Of a stretch of DNA of 64,000 nt, positions 1-7,562 are shown piece after piece; positions within the stretch are counted from its first letter, which is position 1, and every line of letters begins with the position of its first letter. The DNA comes from Alphaproteobacteria bacterium (GTDB lineage: Bacteria; Pseudomonadota; Alphaproteobacteria; Rs-D84), in NCBI GenBank assembly GCA_009777955.1, contig WRKW01000004.1:21196-85195 (forward strand), read 5' to 3'. A program made the position numbers and the translations under genes. Below the pieces are notes generated by a model. It saw only the letters and a program-made list of their open reading frames with translations, was not told the DNA's origin and made no database searches.

Positions 1-1324
1 CTTCACGCTTTATTTCCATTTCTTCAAGCTTGCGCAAACTACGCAGGCGAGTATTCAAAATAGCCTCTACCTGAATTTCAGTCAAACCAAATTCCGCAAT
101 AAGCGCAGCCTTTGCATCGTCTTCTTCACGGATTATTTGGATCACTCTATCCAGGTTAAGATATACTATCAGCAATCCGCCCAGTATTTCCAACCGCCGC
201 GCGATATTTGCCAATCGCCAACCCGTCCTTCGTAGCAACACAGATTTTTGATGTGCGACAAATTCGCCCAAAACTTCGCCGATTTTCATAACCCGTGGTG
301 CACCCTGGCTGTCAATTACATTAAAATTCATATTAAACCGCGATTCAAGGGCAGTCATCGCGAACATGTGTGCCATTAATTTTTCGGGCTCTATATTTCG
401 TGTCTTTGGGGTAATCACTACACGGACATCGGTCGTGGATTCATCTATAATATCATCTGTCAACGGCAGTTTTTTTGCGTCGATTAAAGTTGCAATCTGT
501 TCCACCAAAGTAGATTTCGTAAGGCCATAGGGTATTTCAGTAACGACAATCTGGTATTGACCCTTGCCCATATCTTCGACTTCCCATTTCGCACGGATGC
601 GAAACGCACCCTTGCCCGTTTCATAATTCTTTACAATAGTATCAAAATCGTCGATCAAGACACCACCGGTCGGAAAATCCGGTCCGGTCAGCTTTTTCAT
701 GATTTGGGCGGTGGTGGCATCTGGCCTGTCTATTATTAATGCCAGCGCATCGCAAATTTCGGCCACATTGTGGGTCGGAATATTGGTCGCCATTCCAACC
801 GCGATCCCCATGCTGCCGTTCGCAAGCAAGTTAGGAAACGCGCCGGGCATTACGACCGGTTCCAATGTAGTGCCGTCAAAATTCGCCATCATATCGACAG
901 AATCTTCGTCCAGCCCGTCCATAATCATCATGGCCGCCGGGGTCATTTTGGATTCAGTGTATCGATACGCAGCCTGGGGGTCGCCATCTATATTTCCAAA
1001 ATTACCCTGTCCATCAACCAGCGGATAACGTACTGAAAAATCTTGAGCAAGGCGAACCATAGCATCATAAACCGAAGAATCGCCATGCGGATGATAATGC
1101 CCCAAAACGTCACCGACAACGGTTGCGCATTTACGGAATCCAGAATTCGGCCCCAGCCTTTGCCGCAACATTGAATATAATATGCGTCGTTGCACGGGTT
1201 TTAATCCGTCCCGAACATCTGGCAATGCACGTGCGACAATTACCGACACAGCGTATGACAGGTATCTTTCGCTCATCGCATCGGCAAGCTGTTGGGTATC
1301 TATGTTTTGGATAATTTCCTTCAT
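1..1324 (-). CDS. parC: DNA topoisomerase IV subunit A (partial, C-terminal part beyond window)
   Basis: Type IIA topoisomerase breakage-reunion subunit; with ParE it decatenates daughter chromosomes. About 441 residues are visible from the ATG at 1324; the 3' part lies beyond the window's left edge. The N-terminal block has the [16 protein letters not shown] motif, the winged-helix [10 protein letters not shown] (quinolone-resistance region) and the catalytic tyrosine in [10 protein letters not shown] near residue 120. The wording [21 protein letters not shown] fits alphaproteobacterial ParC better than GyrA, whose equivalent usually reads [13 protein letters not shown]. The wing, GyrA-like tower and coiled-coil start follow. 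No clear Shine-Dalgarno precedes the ATG. GyrA remains the alternative because the diagnostic C-terminal beta-pinwheel is not visible. Confidence 0.88.
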   Translation of the reverse strand, partial: MKEIIQNIDTQQLADAMSERYLSYAVSVIVARALPDVRDGLKPVQRRILYSMLRQRLGPNSGFRKCATVVGDVLGHYHPHGDSSVYDAMVRLAQDFSVRYPLVDGQGNFGNIDGDPQAAYRYTESKMTPAAMMIMDGLDEDSVDMMANFDGTTLEPVVMPGAFPNLLANGSMGIAVGMATNIPTHNVAEICDALALIIDRPDATTAQIMKKLTGPDFPTGGVLIDDFDTIVKNYETGKGAFRIRAKWEVEDMGKGQYQIVVTEIPYGLTKSTLVEQIATLIDAKKLPLTDDIIDESTTDVRVVITPKTRNIEPEKLMAHMFAMTALESRFNMNFNVIDSQGAPRVMKIGEVLGEFVAHQKSVLLRRTGWRLANIARRLEILGGLLIVYLNLDRVIQIIREEDDAKAALIAEFGLTEIQVEAILNTRLRSLRKLEEMEIKRE

Positions 1325-1433
1325 GACGGGGGTTAATTTATTTCATTTGATAGAAAATTGCAAGTGAGAAAAGTTTTTACAACAACAAAATAGATATACA
1401 TTACCGTAAAACATACTTTAAACTTGAAAAATT

Positions 1434-1455
1434 GACCACCGTAAAAACGGTGGTC
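1434..1455 (-). terminator. Rho-independent terminator of rpsU
   Basis: Perfect 9-bp stem (GACCACCGT / ACGGTGGTC) around an AAAA loop, followed on the minus strand by AATTTTTC. It lies 27 nt past the rpsU stop and insulates rpsU from parC. Confidence 0.8.
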
Positions 1456-1482
1456 GTTCAGAACCAGTAAAGAATCCAATAT

Positions 1483-1689
1483 TCAGAATCCAAACACCAT
1501 TCTTTGTTTTGATTGGCGCTTTTTTTCCTTTCGAACAGCTTCTTCTTTAAGGCGTTTCCGCGCTGCGGTCGGCTTTTCATAACGCTGACGCTCTTTCATT
1601 TCGCGGTAAAGCCCTTCCTTTTGGGACTTTCTTTTCGCAACGCGCAACGCCTGTTCGACGTTATTGTCACGAACCAGAACTTTTACCAT
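1483..1689 (-). CDS. rpsU: 30S ribosomal protein S21
   Basis: Small basic protein of the 30S platform that helps mRNA engagement near the anti-Shine-Dalgarno. The 68-residue product matches the family throughout: [20 protein letters not shown], then a [15 protein letters not shown] block and a Lys/Arg tail. The ATG at 1689 is preferred over the in-frame GTG at 1695, because the purine-rich GGGGGTGAG lies at proper spacing upstream and the family starts at MVxVLVRDN. It is monocistronic, with its own promoter and terminator. Confidence 0.95.
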   Translation of the reverse strand: MVKVLVRDNNVEQALRVAKRKSQKEGLYREMKERQRYEKPTAARKRLKEEAVRKEKKRQSKQRMVFGF

Positions 1690-1732
1690 GTACACTCACC
1701 CCCTTTAAGGATTCTGTAATCAATTGCGCCGA

Positions 1733-1760
1733 TTATTACGGAAAGATTGGCATAAATCAA
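1733..1760 (-). promoter_or_regulatory. Putative rpsU promoter
   Basis: Minus-strand TTGATT (1755-1760), 16 nt, TAATAA (1733-1738). It sits about 45 nt upstream of the rpsU start. Confidence 0.5.
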
Positions 1761-1838
1761 GTTTTTTTCTTTCAAAACGACAAACCCATGAATAATGCCG
1801 ACCGGAGAGCGGGGAAGCTTTGGGCGAAAGGCAGGCAT

Positions 1839-1862
1839 AACGGATCTCTGACGAGAGCCGTT
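1839..1862. repeat. AACGGCTCTC-type dispersed hairpin
   Basis: Ten-base arms AACGGATCTC and GAGAGCCGTT around TGAC, one mismatch. The same hairpin, followed by TAGG, recurs at 35255-35278 and degenerately near 30816-30838. The rest of 1700-1948 shows no gene. Confidence 0.6.
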
Positions 1863-1948
1863 TAGGTTATAATTATACCAACGGAGTCATTGGCCTGCGC
1901 CAGAGTGACAATGCTATGGGGACAATTGTATTCCAATATAACATTTCG

Positions 1949-2075
1949 TGTCATTGCGAGTCGCGGCACCGCTTGCGGTGACGGACGAAGCAATCTTTTC
2001 CAACAGGGGAAGTATAATAATTCCATTGTCTGGAAAGATTGCTTCGTCCGCCTGACGGCGTGACTCGCAATGACA
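1949..2075. repeat. 127-bp palindromic dispersed element, copy 1
   Basis: It starts TGTCATTGCGAGTCGCG and ends with the inverted CGTGACTCGCAATGACA; both arms contain CGGACGAAGCAATCTTT. Copies of exactly the same length are at 20693-20819 and 63473-63599. It lies 12 nt beyond the stop codon of the Cys-rich gene at 2088. No ORF inside; it could form a long imperfect hairpin. MITE-like nature is inferred. Confidence 0.85.
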
Positions 2076-2087
2076 ACTGCAATGGCA

Positions 2088-2591
2088 TCAAAGACCGAGA
2101 GCCGCAAACAGCGCCGACCGGGAGGTGGCTGCCCTGGCTTCGAACCCGCAATAGTACGCGCAGCGATTTGTGCAATTGGACGGAGTAACGTCATCGATAA
2201 TGAAAACCCAAGCCGACGAAGCGACACTAAACCCGGGAATACTTGTTATCTTACACCAACAGTATTGGCCACCATCTGCAACAGGGTTGCCGGGATGACC
2301 CCTGCTTCCGTTCGTACTTGAACACAGGCTTGTGCCACTGAACTCTGATACATTACTTCCGGTACAATTCGTTAATTTCCAATCCCCAAGGGATAGGTTG
2401 GTGCAATCTCGATATGAGCTCCAACCACTCATACCATTAGCAGGACAGTGAGTGAAACCATCACTTTGACAACTCGTCGGACTTATGGGTCTTGCCATAC
2501 ACGCAACAGCGGCAATAGACCCATGCAATGGGATTATCGTTAATACAGCAAGGATGCTTGTTAGCTTTATTGTTTTGTTAAATGTATTCAT
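2088..2591 (-). CDS. Secreted cysteine-rich protein, family copy 1
   Basis: Not a family I recognise. The 167-residue product starts with a clear signal peptide (MNTFNKTIKLTSILAVLTII..., cleavage likely near IAAVA/C). The mature part has 11 cysteines, including a WC pair and a C-x3-C-x3-C cluster near the end, so a disulfide-bonded periplasmic or surface protein is inferred. Conserved blocks are CTGSNVSEFSGTSLCSST, ITSIPGFSVASSAWVF and a C-terminal SRSALFAALGL. Close paralogues are at 56477-56971 and 63600-64000. The ATG at 2591 is chosen because AAAGGAGAGAG precedes it at good spacing, and the same start and leader recur in copy 2. A 127-bp repeat follows immediately. Confidence 0.85.
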   Translation of the reverse strand: MNTFNKTIKLTSILAVLTIIPLHGSIAAVACMARPISPTSCQSDGFTHCPANGMSGWSSYRDCTNLSLGDWKLTNCTGSNVSEFSGTSLCSSTNGSRGHPGNPVADGGQYCWCKITSIPGFSVASSAWVFIIDDVTPSNCTNRCAYYCGFEARAATSRSALFAALGL

Positions 2592-2618
2592 GATACTCTC
2601 TCCTTTGGGTATATTTAT

Positions 2619-2647
2619 ATTATACCACACCCCATGACAAAGGTCAA
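2619..2647 (-). promoter_or_regulatory. Consensus promoter of Cys-rich gene copy 1
   Basis: Minus-strand TTGACC (2642-2647), 17 nt, TATAAT (2619-2624), then a leader with AAAGGAGAGAG. The same promoter and leader precede copy 2 at 56999-57027. Confidence 0.85.
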
Positions 2648-2681
2648 TTTGTATTTAGTCATGTAAAGAGAGAAAAATGAA

Positions 2682-3776
2682 TTATATCCGCCCCCAACGA
2701 CGGTGCATCCATAGATATTCCGATGGACTTTGTCGCGCGGCACGTTCCAACGCATCGTTTACAAGCTGCATCCCGTTAATTTCGTCCGCGCGCGCATCGC
2801 CGGTCTTTGGCAGTTTTAAAATTTCATCAAACACTATTTCGTGACGCACCCCACCTATTCTGTGTATATGCGCAATTAATATGGGTATATCCAGCTTCAG
2901 GGCAATCCTTGCAACCCCGGTCGATGTCATTGCGGGTCGCCCAAAGAAAAATAAAGATTCCCCCTCTTTTACCCGCTGATCCGAATTGATGTTAATCACC
3001 CCACCCTGATGCAGAATGCGGAAAAGCTGTACCGGGTTGCCAACTGGTATAAACTGAACCTCCTTTACCAGTTTTTGCCCGTAATTATCCAGCATGACAT
3101 CATTCATCAAAGGATTGTTTGGAAATCTGTATGTTATTCCGACCGGCGCGTCAAACCCAAGAAAAGACAAAGTCGTCACCCCCATGTTTCCAGAATGCGG
3201 CACAGACACCAGATACGGTTGATTAGCCCCGTTTATATCATCAAACAGATGCTGGTTTTTGAATGAAATATATCTATGCATATATTTTTTATAAGTATCG
3301 AATTTCAGCCCTTCACCAAAAGTACGTCCCCAGTTATTCCACATTTTATTTAAGAAATCCCTGTTATTATTCTGTGGCATAATTATTTCCAGATTGCGCT
3401 GTGCTATCTTGTGCGCTTTTGTAAACGGACCGACAATTTCCAATAATTTACCGGAAAGCCACGAAAGCCAGGAAAGCGGAAGAAGTTTGAAAAACCATAC
3501 GGTCGCATGATATGCCAATGATTCCGCCGGATGTGAAATCCATTTCTTTTTCCATGTACGGTTCTTTTCCACCGGATATTTGCGCTGTGGCACGAATATC
3601 GCGTAAACCGCAAATACAAAAAAGACCACCAGCGGAAAAAATAAAAAAAATCTGTCGATATCGAATATCGCGGTCATTACCAGAAAAACGGCAAAAACAA
3701 GACGCAAAGACATTACCGCACGCAAATCTTTCGCGGTGGCTATCCAAAGGAAAATAAACATAAGAAATGTAATCAT
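2682..3776 (-). CDS. LpxL/HtrB-family lipid A acyltransferase-like protein
   Basis: Predicted to add a secondary acyl chain to lipid A precursors at the inner membrane. The 364-residue protein has hydrophobic segments in residues 1-60, more than the single anchor usual in LpxL. The acyltransferase domain shows DQRVKEGESLFFFGRPAMTSTG, close to the family's DQ...GV.V.FFGRPA motif, and the typical LWMHRRW end. Oddity: the HX4(D/E) catalytic box reads HSGNMG, with Gly where an acidic residue is expected, so activity is uncertain. It diverges from the MsbA-like exporter at 3876 (99 bp between starts), a sensible pairing for LPS assembly. Confidence 0.8.
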   Translation of the reverse strand: MITFLMFIFLWIATAKDLRAVMSLRLVFAVFLVMTAIFDIDRFFLFFPLVVFFVFAVYAIFVPQRKYPVEKNRTWKKKWISHPAESLAYHATVWFFKLLPLSWLSWLSGKLLEIVGPFTKAHKIAQRNLEIIMPQNNNRDFLNKMWNNWGRTFGEGLKFDTYKKYMHRYISFKNQHLFDDINGANQPYLVSVPHSGNMGVTTLSFLGFDAPVGITYRFPNNPLMNDVMLDNYGQKLVKEVQFIPVGNPVQLFRILHQGGVININSDQRVKEGESLFFFGRPAMTSTGVARIALKLDIPILIAHIHRIGGVRHEIVFDEILKLPKTGDARADEINGMQLVNDALERAARQSPSEYLWMHRRWGRI

Positions 3777-3875
3777 ATTATGCCAGTTTATATCGCAAAA
3801 GGCCGAATATCAAGCAAAAAACTCTACTTGATTTGCTGCCTTATTTACATATATAATCTTTGCCAGAGGTAAAAA

Positions 3876-5663
3876 ATGTTGAATAAAATTAAGTCTTTCT
3901 TTAAAAACGACAACCCGGAAACACAAATCAAGTGGTCACTATACAAACGCGTCTGGAATGAAATTGGACGACCGTACTGGAAATGGCTGGCCGGCGGCAT
4001 TGTATGCACAATCATAGCCGCATCGGCAGAAGGATATTCAATACTTTTGGTAAAACAAGTAATAGACCAGGGATTTATCGAAAAAAGTATGGATTCGCTG
4101 TATATATTCGGATTGTTGATAGTTGCAACGTTCAGCATAAAAAGCGTGTTCACATACGCCAAAACGTTATTGATGTCAAAAGCCGGGCTGTTGGCCGCAA
4201 CGGGGTTACGTCGCCGGATATATCGGCACATGGTTCGGCTTAACATAGGTGCGTTCAATGCATCGCGCACCGGTGCATTGATGAATTATTATGGACTGCA
4301 TGCTGGTGCGGTGCTGGGTCTGGTTACCAATACCGTAATAACTGTCGCGCATAACGTCGCCACAATTATCATAGCAATGAGCATAATGTTATGGGTCGCA
4401 CCGCAAATGTTTGCAGTACTTTTATTCCTTGTCCCCGGCATAATGATACCGCTGGTACTTATAATGCGGCAAAAACGCAAACTGACACGCCAGTCATTCG
4501 GTATAGCGAATGATTCCACAAATCATGTAACCCAAACCATACAGGGAATAAAGACAATACAGTCGTTTGGCGCGGAAAAGGCGGAAGCATTGAATTTCGA
4601 CGCAATCGAGGACGCAGGTATAAAAAACGCATACAAACATACTAAATTAAACGGTCTTCAATCGCCATTGCTTGAAATCATGATTTCCGTAGGACTTGCG
4701 ATGGCACTTATTGTCGGCGGACATTTTATTACTTCTGGCCAAATTACAACGGGTGATTTCGCAGCATTCATGCTTGCGCTTTCCGCGGCCTATGCCCCCG
4801 CAAAGAAAATCACAGGCATAAGCGGGGGAATCCAAGCCGGGTTACTGTCGGCGGAAAGATTGTTCGATTTCCTGGATAGCCGTTCGGAAATAATCGATGC
4901 TTGTAACGCGGTAAAATTAAAAAGCAACTCCATAGGGATAAAACTGGAAGACGTGTCGTTTGCTTACAACTTGAAAGATGGACCGGTTTTAAACGGGGTA
5001 AGCCTTGACGTGCCAGCCGGACAAATATGTGCTTTTGTTGGTCCCAGCGGTGGCGGAAAATCAACTATATTTAATTTGCTGGAACGGTTTTACGACCCAC
5101 AAAAAGGCCGGGTGCTTATCAACGGGAAAGACATTCGTGATTTTACATTGGAATCGTTGCGGCGCAATACAGCTATAGTGTCACAAGACGTGTTTCTTTT
5201 CCACGGCTCTATCGCGAACAATATAAAGTATGGCGCACCGAATGCCACAAGAAAGCAGATAGAAACAGCCGCAAAAGCAGCCAACGCGCATGAATTCATA
5301 AAAACACTTCCAAAGGGATATGACACCAATGTTGGGGAACGCGGCGTGCTTTTATCCGGCGGGCAAAAGCAACGGATTGCAATCGCGCGCGCCATATTGA
5401 AAAACGCCCCGATTTTGCTGTTGGACGAAGCGACCAGCGCACTGGACACCCAGTCAGAAAAATTGATCCAGGCGGCACTGGCAAAACTTATGAAAGGCAG
5501 GACAACTTTTGTAATCGCGCACCGGCTGTCAACCATTCTGGATGCTGATCAGATTTGCGTTGTGAAAGATGGAAAGATAGTAGAGCGCGGCACAGACAAA
5601 CAGCTTTGCGCCATGAATGGCGAGTATAAAAAATTGCGCGATGTCCAATTAAAGAAAAAGTAA
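3876..5663 (+). CDS. msbA: MsbA-like lipid A / lipid ABC exporter
   Basis: Half-transporter of 595 residues, predicted to flip lipid A-core or phospholipid across the inner membrane. The N-terminal transmembrane domain (about residues 35-320, six hydrophobic segments) is followed by an ABC ATPase. That carries Walker A GPSGGGKST, Q-loop VSQDVFLF, signature LLSGGQKQR, Walker B ILLLDEATSALD and H-loop IAHRLST, so all catalytic motifs are intact. It is transcribed divergently from the acyltransferase gene. The substrate is inferred from family and context; another lipid or peptide is possible. Confidence 0.87.
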   Translation: MLNKIKSFFKNDNPETQIKWSLYKRVWNEIGRPYWKWLAGGIVCTIIAASAEGYSILLVKQVIDQGFIEKSMDSLYIFGLLIVATFSIKSVFTYAKTLLMSKAGLLAATGLRRRIYRHMVRLNIGAFNASRTGALMNYYGLHAGAVLGLVTNTVITVAHNVATIIIAMSIMLWVAPQMFAVLLFLVPGIMIPLVLIMRQKRKLTRQSFGIANDSTNHVTQTIQGIKTIQSFGAEKAEALNFDAIEDAGIKNAYKHTKLNGLQSPLLEIMISVGLAMALIVGGHFITSGQITTGDFAAFMLALSAAYAPAKKITGISGGIQAGLLSAERLFDFLDSRSEIIDACNAVKLKSNSIGIKLEDVSFAYNLKDGPVLNGVSLDVPAGQICAFVGPSGGGKSTIFNLLERFYDPQKGRVLINGKDIRDFTLESLRRNTAIVSQDVFLFHGSIANNIKYGAPNATRKQIETAAKAANAHEFIKTLPKGYDTNVGERGVLLSGGQKQRIAIARAILKNAPILLLDEATSALDTQSEKLIQAALAKLMKGRTTFVIAHRLSTILDADQICVVKDGKIVERGTDKQLCAMNGEYKKLRDVQLKKK

Positions 5664-5666
5664 AAA

Positions 5667-5683
5667 GTGCCATTTTTTGGCAC
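5667..5683 (-). terminator. Terminator downstream of ccrM
   Basis: GTGCCA / TGGCAC stem with a 5-nt loop. On the minus strand it is followed by CTTTTTACTTTTTC, so it best serves ccrM; it may also act weakly for msbA. Confidence 0.6.
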
Positions 5684-5721
5684 CGTAACATAGACCGGCG
5701 GCAATCCAAATGCAGCCAAAA

Positions 5722-6834
5722 TTACGCGGCTTTTTTCATTCCCATTTTAATCTCGCGCGCGTATTTGCGGATTGTGTCTATCGAAACCAATGTGCCGTCG
5801 CGCTTTTCGGCCGACCAATAATCCCAACCATTGAATGACACGCTGCCCTGTATCTTCGCGGCCATGACATGAATCGATGCCTTGCCCAAAAGAGTATGTG
5901 ATAACTGTGCGTCTTTTGTAATCATGACGCGATCGCCCTTTGGCCCGACCAGTGTCTGGCCTATATACAACAGATGCGATTCTATTAATTCGCGGAAAGC
6001 TATTTTTATTTCTTCGCGCTTTGGCGCGACTTCAATTCCAGATAAATCAACGGGTTGGATTGCGTTAATTCTTTTTGTCGCAGCCGCAACATATTCCGCA
6101 TTACGCTCTATGCCGATAAAATTCCGGCCCAGCTCTTTCGCAACTGCACCTGTGGTGCCACTTCCAAAAAATGGATCAAGTATCACATCGCCGGCCTTTG
6201 TGCTGGACAAAATTACCCGCCGCAACAGATCCGCAGGCTTTTGCGTAGAATGCAATGACTTTCCGGCATCATCTTTCAAACGTTCATTTCCCAGACATAT
6301 ATCTATACACCAATCGGAACGCATTTGTTTTCCGCCCGCCAGTTTTTTCATGGTGTCGTAATTAAAAGTGTATTTTCCGGTCTTGACCGGCATAGCCCAA
6401 ACAAGTGTTTCATGTGCATTCGTAAACCTTGTCCCACGAAAATTCGGCATTGGATTGGTTTTTACCCAGATTATATCGTTCAGAATCCAGAATCCCATAT
6501 CCTGCATAGCCGCACCCAATTTAAATATATTGTGATAACTTCCGATAGCCCACATGGCTCCATTGGGTTTTAATATGCGCTGACATTCGGCCAACCATTG
6601 TCTTGTAAACTCATCATACTCGTCCGATGATCCAAAGCTGTCCCATTCGTCGCGAACAGCACGGGCGGGGGTCTGATCTTCGGGTCTGTATAGTGTCTTT
6701 GCACCCAATTGTAAATTATAGGGCGGATCGGCAAATACCGCATCCACGCATGAATCCGGCAACTGCCGCATGCGTACTATACAATCCCCCTGTAAAACGG
6801 TATTCAGGAATTCTCTCACCTTGCATTTTACCAT
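5722..6834 (-). CDS. ccrM: CcrM-type adenine-specific DNA methyltransferase (GANTC)
   Basis: Orphan N6-adenine methyltransferase; in Alphaproteobacteria CcrM methylates GANTC and ties gene expression to the cell cycle. The 370-residue protein has catalytic DPPY at residues 36-39, the AdoMet motif DPFFGSGTTG, and HSTQKP in place of the usual HPTQKP. The C-terminal 90 residues, with SHTLLGKASIHVMAAKIQGS and NGWDYW, match the CcrM DNA-recognition extension. No restriction endonuclease lies beside it, supporting a solitary regulatory role. The ATG at 6834 gives about five residues more than typical CcrM; a slightly later start is possible. The preceding 200 bp is AT-rich and holds no convincing gene. 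Confidence 0.93.
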   Translation of the reverse strand: MVKCKVREFLNTVLQGDCIVRMRQLPDSCVDAVFADPPYNLQLGAKTLYRPEDQTPARAVRDEWDSFGSSDEYDEFTRQWLAECQRILKPNGAMWAIGSYHNIFKLGAAMQDMGFWILNDIIWVKTNPMPNFRGTRFTNAHETLVWAMPVKTGKYTFNYDTMKKLAGGKQMRSDWCIDICLGNERLKDDAGKSLHSTQKPADLLRRVILSSTKAGDVILDPFFGSGTTGAVAKELGRNFIGIERNAEYVAAATKRINAIQPVDLSGIEVAPKREEIKIAFRELIESHLLYIGQTLVGPKGDRVMITKDAQLSHTLLGKASIHVMAAKIQGSVSFNGWDYWSAEKRDGTLVSIDTIRKYAREIKMGMKKAA

Positions 6835-6999
6835 ATTTTGAACATCTAAAAAAGCACTTGTCCCATCCCGGAATAAAAATAAATTTCTTGATTTTTTTAT
6901 TTTTTACACTTTTATCTTGTATAAATAAAAAATGAACATGTCGAAACAATCGTCCGACCGGGCAAAACAGCAATTTATCCAACTATGGGAACGATTATC

Positions 7000-7028
7000 T
7001 TGACCTCTGTTTTTTTTTCTATTACTCT
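7000..7028 (+). promoter_or_regulatory. Putative promoter of nrdR (leaderless type)
   Basis: TTGACC (7000-7005), 17 nt, TACTCT (7023-7028). The ATG of nrdR follows 9 nt later with no Shine-Dalgarno between, so transcription is expected to start at or within a few nt of the start codon. The same -10 hexamer, TACTCT, appears in the acpP promoter. Confidence 0.55.
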
Positions 7029-7037
7029 TTTCCCACA

Positions 7038-7553
7038 ATGAGATGCCCCTATTGTAATAGCAACGAAAGCCAGGTAAAGGACAGCCGTCCCAACGAAACG
7101 GACGGAACGATTCGCCGCCGCCGTATATGTAATGAATGCGGCGCGCGATTTACCACTCTGGAGCGTGTGCAGTTGCGCGATCTGATGGTACGCAAGACCA
7201 GCGGTCAAATAGAACCATTTGATCGAGATAAGCTTGCACGCAGCATACGGGTTGCCTGTCGAAAACGCGAGGTTTCCGACAAACAGGTAGAATCTATAGT
7301 AACAAGTATCCACAGACGAATGGAAACCGAGGCACCCGATGATATCATAACCAGCGAATATATCGGACAGCTTGCGGCGGAATCATTATTGTCGCTTGAT
7401 CCGATCGCATTCGTGCGATTTGTATCAGTGTATAAGAAGTTTACAAAGATAACGGATTTCAAAAAAATCATAGCCCAGATTCCAGAGGCAGAACCGAATG
7501 CAGAAGCATGCGACCTGCCCCCCCCGAAACACCCGGCCGGAAGATTGTTTTAA
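7038..7553 (+). CDS. nrdR: Transcriptional repressor NrdR
   Basis: Zinc/ATP-cone repressor of ribonucleotide reductase genes. Four cysteines (C3, C6, C31, C34) form the zinc ribbon (MRCPYC ... CNECG), followed by RRRRICNECGARFTTLERV and an ATP-cone domain to about residue 140. At 171 residues it is slightly longer than the usual 150-160, with a Pro-rich tail. It is followed 9 nt later by slt, so the two may be cotranscribed. Confidence 0.95.
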   Translation: MRCPYCNSNESQVKDSRPNETDGTIRRRRICNECGARFTTLERVQLRDLMVRKTSGQIEPFDRDKLARSIRVACRKREVSDKQVESIVTSIHRRMETEAPDDIITSEYIGQLAAESLLSLDPIAFVRFVSVYKKFTKITDFKKIIAQIPEAEPNAEACDLPPPKHPAGRLF

Positions 7554-7562
7554 GGTAAAAAA

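Noticed and set aside
2130..2150. GGCTTCGAACCCG resembling a tRNA T-arm
   Set aside because: No acceptor, D or anticodon arms around it; it lies inside a coding region.
1949..2230. Minus-strand open frames across the 127-bp element (also at 63437-63742 and 20565-20927)
   Set aside because: They arise from the repeat itself, recur in each copy in several frames, and lack start signals; the real gene ends before the element.
6932..7003. 23-codon frame upstream of nrdR
   Set aside because: No binding site, no conserved feature, and it overlaps the probable nrdR promoter.
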